Assembly: GCA_963691655.1 (NCBI GenBank)
Contig: OY829329.1
Coordinates: forward strand, 21,714,708 to 21,778,707
Length of the DNA: 64,000 nucleotides
Direction of reading: 5' to 3'
Origin: Toxonevra muliebris
Taxonomy: Eukaryota > Arthropoda > Insecta > Diptera > Pallopteridae
The translations under genes and the position numbers were made by a program. This document shows positions 33,173-44,276 of the stretch, one piece after another. Under the pieces are notes generated by a model. The model was not told where the DNA came from, ran no database searches, and saw nothing but the letters and a program-made list of their open reading frames with translations. Numbering within the stretch: position 1 is the stretch's first letter; each line of letters opens with the position of its first letter.

Positions 33173-34442
33173 TTGGGAGTATGAATGTATAAACCCGTAA
33201 TTGTGACTAACTTCACATGTATCATACGCGCCATTTTTTTGACATTGACAGCTATTCTATCTCGAAGAGCGCCAAAAATACTATAAGAATTGATCTGTCA
33301 AATAATTTTCATAATTTTACAAAAGTGTTTTACGATAGCTGAAAATGTCGAATTTCGTGCCAACAAAACAACATTTGCGGGAAGTTTTAATTTGCTTCTT
33401 CCATTTAAAGAAAAACGCAACTGACGCACATCGTGTACTCACTGAAGCTTATCCTGACTGTGCTATAGACGTTAGAATGTGTCAGGTGTGGTATGCTCGT
33501 TTCAAAAGTGGTGATTTTGATGTTGAAGACAGGGAACATTCAGGCGGCCCGAAAAAATTCGAAGATGAAGAATTGAAGGCATTACTCGAAGAAGATTCAT
33601 GTCAAACGCAACAAGAACTTGCAGAATCTCTAGGAGTTGATCAATCAACCATTACTAAATGATTAAAAGCACTGGGAATGATTCAAAAGCAAGGAAATTG
33701 GGTGCCGTACGAATTGAAGCCGAGAGACGTCGAACGACGATTTTTCACATGTGAATTGCTGATTGAAAGACAGAAAAGAAAGGGTTTTCTGCATCGTATT
33801 GTGACTGGCGATGAAAAGTGGATACGTTACGATAACCCAAAGCGTAAAAAATCATGGGGACCGCCCGGACATGCATCAACATTAACGGCAAAGCCGAACA
33901 TCCATGGATCCAAGCTCATGCTGTGTATTTGGTGGGATATGAAAGGTGTCGTGTATTATGAGCTGTTGAAACCGAATGAAACGATCACTGGCGACCGCTA
34001 ACGACTACAATTGATGCGTTTGAGCCGAGCATTAAAGGATACGAGGCCAGAATATGAGAATAGACACGACGAAGTAATTCTTCAGCACGACAATGCTCAG
34101 CCGCATGTTGCAAGGCAAGTAAAGTGCTAAAGGGAAGTGCTACCCCACTCGCCTTATTCTCCAGACATTGCAACTTCTGATTACCACTTGTTCCGATCGA
34201 TGGCACATGGCCTGGCTGAACAGCACTTCCTTTCTTTCGAAGAACTCAAAAAATGGGTCGATTCATGGATAGCCGCAAAAGATGAGGAGTTCTTTCGACG
34301 CGGAATCCGTATGCTATCAGAAAGATGGGAAAAGGTTGTGGCTAACGATGGACAATACATTAAAGAATAAATTTATAGTCACTTTTTCACAATAAATGTC
34401 CAAATTACGAAAAATATACGCGTTTATACATTCATACTCCAA
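33173..34442 (+). mobile_element. Mariner (mauritiana-like, DD34D), copy 2, both ends present
   Basis: The left end TTGGGAGTATGAATGTATAA (33173) and the inverse at the right end (TTGGAGTATGAATGTATAAA read inward, ending 34442) differ by one missing G. TA flanks both (33171-33172, 34443-34444). The length is 1,270 bp. It sits inside the hAT-like element 30778-34566. Confidence 0.92.
33345..34370 (+). pseudogene. Mariner transposase, copy 2, several lesions
   Basis: Starts SNFVPTKQHLREVLICFFHL at the ATG (33345). It contains the full second helix-turn-helix region missing from copy 1, WVPYEL, TGDEKW, LQHDNAQPHVA and PDIATSDYHLF. Lesions: TGA at 33660-33662 just after the helix-turn-helix region, TAA at 33999-34001, and a short deletion with frameshift near 34122-34130 between the second and third catalytic Asp. 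The remainder ends at TAA 34368-34370. Apart from these changes it is almost the same as copy 1. Confidence 0.9.
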
Positions 34443-34574
34443 TATATGTATAAAAATAACAGAAGAGATTTTAAAACAAATAAGTTTTTTGGAGTTTTTT
34501 TTTAATCTAAAAAATCGTAATTTTTCAACAAAAATCGTCAAATCGTCATTGCGTCTGGCAACACTGTTTACATT

Positions 34575-35640
34575 GCACATTTTAACGGATTGGCAATACT
34601 CTCTGCCTGCACTCACTCTCTCTTTCTCTCTCACATCCACTCTCTCTGTATGTGTCAAAGTTTAGAGTGAAAAACCGTTCAATCCACGACTTTCTAATCT
34701 CTTTGTTTGTGTAAAAAAGAAATGCTAAAATATCTTTTTCAATTTGTAGAAAATTTTTTTTGCATTCAATTTAATTTTTATACTTAATAATATTGAAAGA
34801 AAAACATTTCTTATGCATATAATAGTTGTATATTTTTCTCAAACTTCATCCCTCCACGCCTTGCACGCGCTCTAAAGTATTAAAGTCCAGCAGCAGAAAG
34901 CGCCGGTGCTTTAAAAATGCATGCAGTAAGTAGCTGGTGCCATTTGTTGCTAGCTGGCTGCTGCTGCATGCTTCTGGTGCTTATTTTGTTGGTTGCAATT
35001 TGCTTTTTTCGCATATCAGTTTCATGGAACTATGGTCACGATTTAGTAATAATGTTTTCTTAAATATGCTCGCTGCTCAAACTGCTGAAACTGCTGCTGC
35101 TGGTGCTGCTGGTGCTTGGCTACAATCAGCGTCCACTGTAGCTCATACTTAGCCTCAACCACTTCTACACTATGTATATGCACATCGGAAGCGGCAACAT
35201 CGGCAAATGGCGGCAGCGGCAGCGGCATGCTCACAATCATCGATATACAATTGTAAAACATTCGTATAAAGATTTGTTTTCGGGATAAAAATAAAATTGT
35301 TCATTTAATAGTAGCTAGCTGCTTCTGTGTTTTTTTTCTCATTTTTTTTTTTTTGGTTTTCCTGCCTCCTGCCCCTCTCATACATGCATGCATACATATA
35401 AATAAATTTAAATCGTCTTTGGCATATACAGCTTGAGTATTGTTTTTTTGGTTTTTCTTTATGAGCTCAAATTTAACGCGCGCGCGCGCACTTTTGCGCT
35501 TCAGGTCCTGCGGGTTAATTCTTTTAGTGCTACTTACTTAAATATTATATTCTCATGTATAAATATTTTATTTTTTAAATTTTGCTACCAACAGCTAAAG
35601 ATTTTATTAATACCAATTAGTTATAAAAATTGAATGCGAA
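34575..35640. other. Non-coding stretch, no gene seen
   Basis: Holds CT tracts (34614-34645), a GCTGCTGCT-rich patch (34945-35110), a (CG)n run near 35479-35490 and AT-rich DNA. No gene is supported. Confidence 0.5.
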
Positions 35641-35649
35641 AGTTAAGCT

Positions 35650-35996
35650 ATGTTAGCGTTTTCAGCATTTTTTGATATTGATCAGCAGAGATGGCGAAAC
35701 ACTCACTTTTGAGAAACACTTATGAAGACTGATTCTAGCATTTGCCAGAAGTTCTGAGAATACAATTTTGGGTTCAAAAACTTCTGCACCAAGAGCTGTC
35801 TGTCTCCTAAGAAACAGAGTCGACTGATTTGGGGATTGGGGCATTCACAGAGGAGCTGCTTCTGCAGTAGTTTACTGCTACGACTCCAACTCGATTTAAT
35901 TTTCTCACTAAATAGAGAAGGCTCTGAGTTCTTTTCTTATCGAGAGAAGGCCGTAAACTTCTGACAATCTTACTGTCGCTCCGAGCTTGCCAGGTC
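35650..35996 (-). pseudogene. LINE 3' relic split by a maT element
   Basis: Minus-strand frames contain ARSDSKIVRSLRPSLDKKRT, LLYLVRKLNRV, LLCECPN and LGAEVFEPKIVFSEL, which resemble the post-RNase H region and zinc-knuckle end of R1/I/Jockey-type LINEs. The phrases fall in different frames, so the copy is old. It stops at the TA where the maT element begins; a few upstream residues may continue beyond 37292. Confidence 0.45.
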
Positions 35997-35998
35997 TA

Positions 35999-37290
35999 CA
36001 GGGTGACAATCGTAAAGTGACGCACACATTTCAGCAGTTATTTTCAAAAGGACGTACTTCCATTAAGTACAATTAAGTGTTAACATTGCTGAATATATAA
36101 GCATTCATTTGAACCCCACCTCATTCAATATAACCTCCTTTAGCCTGCACACATGCCTTCAATCGATCCGGAAATCGTAGGACTGTTCGCCGCAGGACTT
36201 CCTGATCAATTTCAGTCCTGGCTTTCTCTAATCAATTTGTCAGCGACTCCAGACTGTGGTGTTGAGATGCACAAGCCTTACTCTCTAAAATACTCCAAAT
36301 AGAGTAGTCCATTGGATTCAAGTCTGGGGCGTATGGTGGCCATTCTTGAGATGTTATGAATCCAGAAAAATTGTCTTTTATCCATGTTTGCGTTAATTTT
36401 GCCATGTGGGAAGGTGCAGAATCTTGCTGGAAAGTCCAGTTTTCATTTCCAAATGTATCTTGGGCCCAGGGAAGAACATGTTCATTTAAAATGCTCTGAT
36501 AAACAACCTGGTCAATTTTAACACCCTCTTCAACGAATATTAGAGGAGTTCTGGCATTTGCGGAAACTCCAGCCCATACCATAACGGAAGCTGGCTTTTG
36601 AACTCGGCCAACAGTCCTATTTTGTTGCGATGATGTTGTTAGCCACATTCGGTCATTTTGCGCATTGAAATGTTGTTCAACCGTGAAAATTTTTTCATCT
36701 GTAAACGAGATATTTTCAACATTTTTTAACACGGTGGAGCGTAGCAACGCCTTGCATCTTTGCAGTCGCAAATCTTTCTTTTTTTGTGTCAGATCTTGAG
36801 CTTTTCGGAGCTTGTACGGCTTAAGATTAAGCTTTGATTTTGCAATGATTCGCACTGTTTCACGGTTTACTCCCACTTCCTTAGCGATTTTCCTCATTGA
36901 GCGCCTTGGATTTCGCTTGATTCGTTTACGAATTTTTTCTGTTAAACCAGTAGTGAGTGGCAACTGTTGAAAATTTTCCCCGGTCTCTATCTCCAAAACC
37001 CCCAGTTTCATTATATCGAATATTAGCTCGGTCTACCGTACGACTTGACAAATTTAAAGCCTTTGCAATTTGACGGCTACTATAATTTGCCAAATGAAAT
37101 TTCATAATTTCACGACGAATATTTTCCTTGCCCATTTTTATGGAAATTTCAAAATGTAATAACAAAAATTCAAATGAAATTAAAAGCAAAGCCAATGATG
37201 TATGAATTTGCTATTTAAATTAAAGTAACGGTAAATGGCAAAGCTTGCTGCAGAGTATTAAACTTGCGTCACTTTACAATTGTCACCCTG
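35999..37290 (-). mobile_element. maT-type (DD37D) Tc1/mariner element, complete ends
   Basis: Ends CAGGGTGACAATCGTAAAGT (from 35999) and, inward from 37290, CAGGGTGACAATTGTAAAGT; both continue GACGCA, giving 26-bp repeats with one mismatch. TA flanks both (35997-35998, 37291-37292). The length is 1,292 bp, normal for the group. Confidence 0.92.
36121..37135 (-). pseudogene. maT / DD37D transposase, one frameshift and one stop
   Basis: This is the transposase of the surrounding element. It begins MGKENIRREIMKFHLANYSS with a helix-turn-helix (RQIAKALNLSSRTVDRA). A second helix-turn-helix follows (RRSMRKIAKEVGVNRETVRI). The catalytic residues are FTDEKIF, FQQDSAPSH and PDLNPMDYSIW, with 37 residues between the second and third Asp. 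A frameshift lies between about 36960 and 37005. TGA at 36232-36234 interrupts the C-terminus, after which the frame continues as LEKARTEID to a stop at 36121-36123. Total size is about 338 codons. With only two lesions this is the best-preserved transposase in the window after the mauritiana-like mariner. Confidence 0.9.
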
Positions 37291-37419
37291 TAGACTTGAT
37301 TTCACGATTCCCATTTGTATATTTAATAATACCAGTTCATGCCTTGCTCAGCTTTATCAATAGCATTTTTTATTTAATTTTTGTCTCTTTTTGGCCAGTG
37401 TTTTGTTCGATTTATGGTC

Positions 37420-37745
37420 TGAGTTTTAGTCCTATTTTTAATCTAAATTTTTGTCCTATTTTTGGTTTGATTTTTGGGTTACATTTAGTCTGAAGTTTGG
37501 TCATATTTTTGGTCTAAATATTGATCAACATTTAGCCTGAGTACTGGTCTGAATTTTGGTTTGATATTTAGTCTGATTTGTGGTTTGTGTTTGGCCTGAT
37601 CATTTGTCAGAGTTCGGGTCTGCTTTTGCTTTGAGTTTTGGTGTGAATTTTGATCAGATTTTTGAACTGATTTTTGGTCTGGACTTGAGTTTTGAACTGG
37701 CTCTAAGTCTGGTTTGGGTTTGTATCTGAATTTTGGTCTTGTAAT
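37420..37745. repeat. Degenerate TTTTGGTCTGAATTTTGGT repeat, block 2 (inverse orientation)
   Basis: Words such as TTTTTGGTTTGATTTTTGG, TTTTGGTCTGATTT and GAATTTTGGTTTGAT recur every 10-20 bases. This is the inverse of the ACCAAAATTCAG vocabulary at 24045 and 39990. Confidence 0.65.
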
Positions 37746-39985
37746 TGGACTGATAGTTTTAGTATAGTTTAAGAAAATCGGAGCTCTGCAAACGCAAATC
37801 TAAGAACCGCTACTGGTCTTTCAAAAAACAAAAAAGCGGGGAGAGGGTAACCTGAAAACCTTTCTTCCATATGCTAAGATTTGAATTATTAAAACTAGCA
37901 CACTTTAAGCTTTATAAATTAAACAATTCAATTTAAATAAATGCATTTAAAACAAAAACTACAATCAACTGCCAAAAAAAATAAGAAACCAACAAAAATA
38001 TGTAAAAAAAAACGCTACTATAACTCAAGACCAATCCGAAGCTGTCAGAAAAAAAAAAAAAAAATGGAAAATAGAGAAAACGCTACTGGAGTGTAAGAAA
38101 AACTGAATGAAAATATGAAACCTATACCCCCACCATCATCACCTCCCAAAAGTAAGGAAGAAGAAGAAGAAAAAGAAAGCATTTCCTGCATACAACAAAT
38201 ACTCGTACTTAAGTGTTGCTGAGGCTTAGTTGAATTGCTATTGCTTCTTCTTCTAGGCAATGCCAAGAGACTTGCCTATGATATGCGCAACAACAACAAC
38301 AACAATAGTAGCAAACTAACAACACATTGCTCGCTTCGCTCATTCGCTTGCTCGCTCGTCTATTTCGATGGCAATAATTCAAAAAATGAAGACGGCTCGA
38401 TAGTCATAAATCTGTCAAAAATCCATTTCTTCCATTACTGTGAGTACAGCAGAGAGCTCATACTCTTATTTCTTCTGGCGGCTTGCTGGTTGTTAGTTAG
38501 TTGTTGTTGTTGTTGCTGTTTCTACTCCAAGTATGTATGTGTATGTGTGTGTGTGTGTGTGTATTGTATCTTTCAGATACATTCTGGCACTTCAAAAACA
38601 TAACAAATGAAAAAGAAAACTAAAAATGAATTACTACCATAAAGAAATGCAGAGAAAAGTTGAAGATGTGAAGATGAAGCAGCAGCAAGCAGAAATAGCA
38701 ACAACAACAATAGGCGACAATGACATTTCACTGGCTTTGGTGTTCAGCATCTTCTTCTGCTTCTTTAATTCCAGAGCTATTGTTGTTGTTGTTATCACTC
38801 GAGAGCAACTTTTGTCATTTACCAGAAGAGTCACAGTTTGATTTGTTTTTTTTTTTTATTTTTTTTATTTTTTTTTAAAGAAATTTCTTCTTTTTTTTAT
38901 CTGAAGACTTTCTTTATTTCAAGGGAGATTCTTCAGCTTGAGTTCTAGCAGCAAACTGCAAGTGGCGGTGTGTGTGTGTGCGTATGTGTCATCAAAAAGA
39001 AGATACTTTCTTATAAAAAAATTTTTATTTTAGATATATCTTTTCAATTCCGAATAAAAGCAAAAAAAAAAAACTCTGAAACATCAACAGCAACTACAAA
39101 AAAAAAAACCTGAAAGTAAATTTGATGTACGATTTATATTTGAAAGATGCCTGCCTTGACTGTCTCATGCTTTACTCTGTTCAATTCTAACCTCTTCATA
39201 CTGACTGCTGCTTCCATTGCTGCCTGTCTTTACTGCAGCCTCAGCGGCGCAGCGCAGCATTTTTAGCGGCAGCGACGCTTAGTTCTTTGGTCGCGCTGAT
39301 CTGATCTGGTTGGTTTGGCCCCCTTTATGTGCGTATTATACACACACACACACATACAAAACACATTCAAAAAAAAAAAACACACTCTCTCTCACACACA
39401 CACATCCATACACATATACTTCAATACATAATTCTTTAGAAAAATCCATATGAAGTATTATGAACATGAGCATATGATGGAAAGCAGCCAGCGCACATAT
39501 TTCAGTCAATTAGAACTGTCATAATTCATTCTTCGGAGTTATTTACTCACTCGTCCATCGTACTCTAGTTTTCGTTCGTGTTAACCCAGTGGGAAGAATT
39601 TGAAGCAGTAGCCAAAAAAGAAGCGCGTTGGAAGCGCGGAAGCTCTTTTCGGAAACCGAAGGAAAAATGTTTCCGGTGGAATAATGTGAATAATGTGAAT
39701 AATCTTGTTATTTGATAATTTTCATAAGGTTAATATGAAACTACAAATAAGTAATTCTGGGGATTAATTTTAAGAACATTTTTTGGCTTCCTTCTGGTGA
39801 CCTTTGCCCTGCCCATTAGCTGTGAGGTTTGGTGAACAATAGAAACAGAAAAAGTAGAAGATTTTTTTTTGATATTTCTGTGGACTCAGGCAAAAGTATT
39901 TTTTTGGTTTATAGTTATGAGGCAAGAGTTGAATTCTTGATGACAGAGTGGAAGTTCTAGGATTTGGGTTTCTGGAGGGCTGATT
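37746..39985. other. Non-coding stretch with microsatellites
   Basis: Contains a GT microsatellite at about 38536-38562, AACAACAAC near 38290, T-runs near 38845-38875 and CA runs near 39341 and 39392. A GC-richer patch at 39240-39310 has GCGGCAGCG words. Short frames on both strands, such as 38235-38603, are built from these repeats. No gene is supported. Confidence 0.5.
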
Positions 39986-39989
39986 TTAC

Positions 39990-41060
39990 TAAACTAAACG
40001 ATAAATATCAACCAAAACTCAGACCTAAATCAGAAATTAGTGCAAAAATGTTATCAATGTTCACACAAAAAAAAATTCAAACCAAAAACTAAAAGATAAA
40101 TAGAATAAAACTCAGACCAAAATTCGAATTAAAATCGGATAGAAATTTAGGCGTGAATTTCGAGCAAGTTTCAGGCATTTTTTTTTCAGATCGAAGTTCA
40201 AACTAAGAAAAGAACCAATTTCAGATCGAAGATCTTGATCAAAATGAGACCAAATTTAGATCAAAAACTTGATTAAAACAAAACAATATTCAAACCACGA
40301 ATCGGAACAAAAATTCTAATAAAAATCAATAAAAACGAGGCCAAATTCAGAACAAAACCCAAAATTTAGAACGAATCAAAACCAAAATAAGTTCAAAATT
40401 CGTGCCAAAAATTACACCAAAATTCAGAAAAAAAATTTTGACCAAAATTTAAACTACAGCAGGCAGAACTTTAGGCCATACGAAAGCCAAATACCGAACG
40501 AACGCAAACCAAAATTCAGACCAAAAGTCAGACCAAAATTCAAACCAAAATTCAGACCAAAAACCAATGGAAATATCTGATAAATATTCACACCAAAAAA
40601 TGTTAACTCAATTATTTACCAAAAGTAGGCAAAACTTTAGACCGAATTTAGACAACAAAAGCTGGACCGAAATTCCAACCGAATTTAGACCAAAATTTAA
40701 AACAAAATTCAAACCGGATTCGGACCGAAATTCAGACCGACCACAACTCAAACTAAGAGTTTGACTAAAACTGAGGCTAACAGGAAGCCAAATACAAATT
40801 AAAAACAAATCAAAATTTAAACCAGAAATCAGATCAAACGCTGAGTAAACGCTGGCCTGAGGAAAATTTGGACAAGAGTTACACCAAAACTCAGACCAAA
40901 AATATATCAAAATTTAGATCAAACACGGATTAAAACACTAATTAAATTCAGATGAAAATTCAGACATGAAATGAAAACAAAATTTTGACATACAATTAAA
41001 CCAGAATGTAGATTAAAAATAGAAAACTTAAACCAAATATCAGTGCAAAATTCAATCCGA
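39990..41060. repeat. Degenerate ACCAAAATTCAG-type repeat, block 3
   Basis: This is the longest block of the family, for example CAAACCAAAATTCAGACCAA near 40543 and ACCGAAATTCAGACCGACC near 40723. A local core of 10-13 bases repeats without a fixed period over about 1 kb. Confidence 0.7.
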
Positions 41061-41394
41061 AAACTAGACCATTAACAAGCTTTATTAAGACATCTATAAA
41101 CTGGCGTTGAAATTGTAGATTTAATGTAGTTCGAGTGTATTTAATGACCAGCTGGAACAAGCTGCAGCCCGAATGAATGTCAAAAGCTGACATTAACGAA
41201 TGCGAATTGGGTTACGAATGCGGATGGGAATATAAGAAGTGCGTCATTGGAAATTAAAGCACTTAAAAAAAAGTAAATATCTCAGTAACCACTGATTCAG
41301 TTTTCAAAAAATTTCCATTTAGTTAACGTAAATTTTTGTCAAACTAAGAAAATAATATTGAGCAAAAAATTATTAATTTTGAAGCGTATAAATT

Positions 41395-42445
41395 TTAACT
41401 TTTTCTGGAACCCTTTACTAGAGCTTTAGCTATAGTTTCCGGAATTTTTTGCTTGCATTGAAGATCTGTAACGCCTTTTGATGCCCGTTTTGTTGCCTTT
41501 AATCTCCTTTTTATTAGAGCCTGATATTTCTCATCTGACCGGAGTTCTGGGCAGTTTGCTGGTTTCGCTTCTCTGGTGACGAAAATTACTTTTTTTCTTC
41601 TGGTACCACTCAAGAGCTGCTTTGCTGTAGTAACACGACACGATACCCCATGTTGGTTTACAAAATGGTCGTAAGCTCTTTTCCAAGCAATCCTTAACAT
41701 ACCATATATTTCGGTGTTAGTAATGCCAGTGGTCATAAAAATTTGCCCTCTTTTTCCACCGCCGCGAATTACTTGCCAAATTTGAACTTTTTAAGGAAAC
41801 TTTGCCTTTCTTTGGATTCTAAATTTTGCCTGGACGTCTCCTTTAATGTTAGCAATATAAAATTCTTCACCAAAAAGTTGAGAAAACTCGGAAAAAATGA
41901 TTTTTTCATCACTGACATAGTTTTTGAGCGCACATTTTTGCTTTACAATATTTTTCTGAATAGCAATCCGGTACTTTCTGTACTTGGTTGGTCTTTAGAC
42001 TAGCTTTACCTTTCACTCTCCATACAAATGATTCAGAGCATTGCATTAACTCAACCGCTTTTCTTCCTGACAGTTTAGTATTTCTTTTTACCACTTTGTT
42101 TCTCTTATTGCGGTCATCACCACGAACTTTCTTTGCGTCGGTTCTCTATTTCCGATTGATGCTAACGTTCGCCTTGAAATTTTCTATTACCCGAAATACA
42201 GTGTTCACATCCTTTGGGATATTTTTGAAAGTATATTGCGGGTTATTTAAAGAATAGCAGATTTGTTGTGATAAATCTATGGAGTCAGAATCTGAATATG
42301 GGAAATTCATCGCCGCGTTGATTTTTATTTTATTTTTGAATTTGCGTAGGAACTCGCTTATTCCTTCCCAATTTTTCTTCGTCTCTTTTTCATAAAAGGG
42401 TTCATGCTTGCGCCCGGCATACAGTCCAACGAAGAAATGGCACCC
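41395..42445 (-). pseudogene. Diverged DD37E-like transposase
   Basis: Minus-strand reading gives NNPQYTFKNIPKDVNTVFRV, then GRKAVELMQCSESFVWRVKG and SLKTNQVQKVPD. SDEKIIF marks the first catalytic Asp. The next phrases are TTAKQLLSGTRRKKVIFVTR and REAKPANCPELRSDEKYQAL, where the expected final Glu region is VERYWAL in the better copies. The block order matches the transposases at 9143 and 44411, but identity is low, so this is a separate subfamily. TAG near 42147 and several shifts break it. The upstream open stretch (to 42445) has extra residues (HFFVGLYAGRKHEPF) not seen in the other copies. No clean terminal repeats were found. Confidence 0.65.
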
Positions 42446-44276
42446 TGCAAAGAGAAAGTGCTATGAAGAATCAAACAAGCGCTTCTGGGCCGCTTCCTTT
42501 CCCGCTGGGTTTTCAGTTCAGTTCAGTTTTTAGTTTTCATTTCATATTTTTCGTTTTTTTTTTCTTTAGATTCTTCCGCTTTTTTTTCCTATTTCATTTT
42601 TTTCTATATTTTTTTTTTGCCTTTTTGTTTTTTTTTTTTTTTGATAATAATTTATGGCTTCGTTTATGATGAGTTCCAGAAAATTAAACAATTTTCTCAT
42701 TTATAATGTGAAAATAAAAGAATATTTTGAATTATTTTTTTCTGTTCTTTTTTTCTGTTTTTTTTTTTTTTGTTATTGTAAAATTTGTTAGCATTGCAGT
42801 TATGAAAATTCATAGTTGATGTATGTATCTAAGTATATAAGAAATGTATACAAAAAAAAATATAAAATATTAGATTCTTTGAATTTTTAATGACTTTCTG
42901 GTATTGAATATTTGAAAATTCTTCATATAAAGACTGGCTAAATTATGTCAGTCTCTCAGAGAAAGGGTTAATTTGCTCGGTAATAAAATAGCAGACGTGT
43001 TTGTGTGTTCGTATTCATATATCAATGCCGATGTTTGCAGTTTGAATTATTTTCGCCATCATAAGATTGAATAAGTCCAGAAGATTCCGAAATTTTATTG
43101 AAATGATGTGACACTCCTCTCTTTACGCTCATTGCCCACTAGCGATGGTTCCTTCAAAATTTTGTAGGCTTTTGTCAAATTGAGTGATTGCCGTCGTTGC
43201 GAAGGTCTTCATGAATATTAGAAATGACGACATATTGCTCACTTAGAAGGAAACAAAATGGCGATTTTGTTGTACTAATAGTTCTTTCCTTTTATTCTCA
43301 TTCTCTCATTTGTGAAACTGTAAATTCGGATCATGAAAAACGAAGTAGAGCTATGGTTCGGCTGTCACTCGATGGCCGGCAGCGCTAAGCTGCGAACATG
43401 CGGAGTAAACTGCAAGTTTAGGGTGACCAGTTTTTTTTTTTTTAAATCAATTCGGTTGAAGTTTTTTTGCCCACAGAAACATTAGCTCCTGGAAAATACA
43501 AGGCAAGTTCACATTCGTTTTTCACGTATTCATGAAGAACTGAGGTTCTTAGTAATTTCAAAAATTATAAATCATTTTTCACTTGTTGTCGCTATTCCTG
43601 AATTTTTCTTGCCCTTGGTTACTCAAAAGAATATCTCTCAAACAAGTGGCTTCATCAAAAACAACTGCAACGAAAATCAAGCACATTTCGATAAAATCAG
43701 GGACGTGTTTTTGATCAGGAACAAGACTTCGAATATTCTCAGAAATCGGAGACGTCTGGTCCCCTACAAGTACACACGACTGAGCTAGTAAACGATTGGT
43801 TGGCTTCGTTTGACATATTTTTATATACCGAAATTGAGCATTCCAATGCAGTTTCAGCCGAAACCACGGAAATGATCGAAATCACGCAATGTCGGTTCAG
43901 TGGGAACATAATATAAGAGAGTAAATACATAAGAAAGTTTAAATTTCGTTAAGGTGTGAATTTCAAACTTTTTTGGCATTTCCTTGGTCGGCGTTTGAAT
44001 TTCAGTGGATCTCAATTGTTTTTTAATTTTTCTTTTTAGTTTAACAATCTACATTTTTTAGTCAATATTCATTGGCTGAGATCTTCCACTTTAGGTTAAT
44101 CAAAAAAATTAATCGATTGAACTTTTTTATGAAATATGATTTAATTGTTACGAGCTTTTTAATCGATAGAGAAGTATTTGCCATTAACAATAAAAGACAA
44201 TATCAGACAAATCGGCCCCAGGGAATCTCTTGCATACTAAGGCTAGGCTAGAAGTTTTCCATTACATTTTCACATA
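42446..44276. other. Non-coding stretch, no gene supported
   Basis: Includes long T-rich tracts (42540-42780) and unassigned AT-rich DNA. At 43560-43930 both strands have short motif-free open stretches that may be decayed coding DNA of unknown origin. Confidence 0.45.

Larger units (their letters stand above)
30778..34566. mobile_element. hAT-like element filled with three nested insertions
   Basis: CAGTGCTGCCAGA starts at 30778 and the inverse of CAGTGTTGCCAGA ends at 34566 (12 of 13 identical). TTTACATT is directly repeated outside both ends (30770-30777, 34567-34574), the 8-bp hAT signature. Next to the ends, AAAAATCGTCAAAATTG (left) and AAAAATCGTCAAATCG (right) give subterminal repeats. 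Subtracting the hAT-like relic from 30926, the LINE piece (32031-33029) and the mariner (33173-34442) leaves only about 540 bp of host element, so it was non-autonomous. The pairing of ends 3.8 kb apart rests on the end repeats and the exact duplication. Confidence 0.85.

Noticed and set aside
43560..43930. Open stretches on both strands
   Set aside because: No recognisable motif on either strand; not enough to call a gene.
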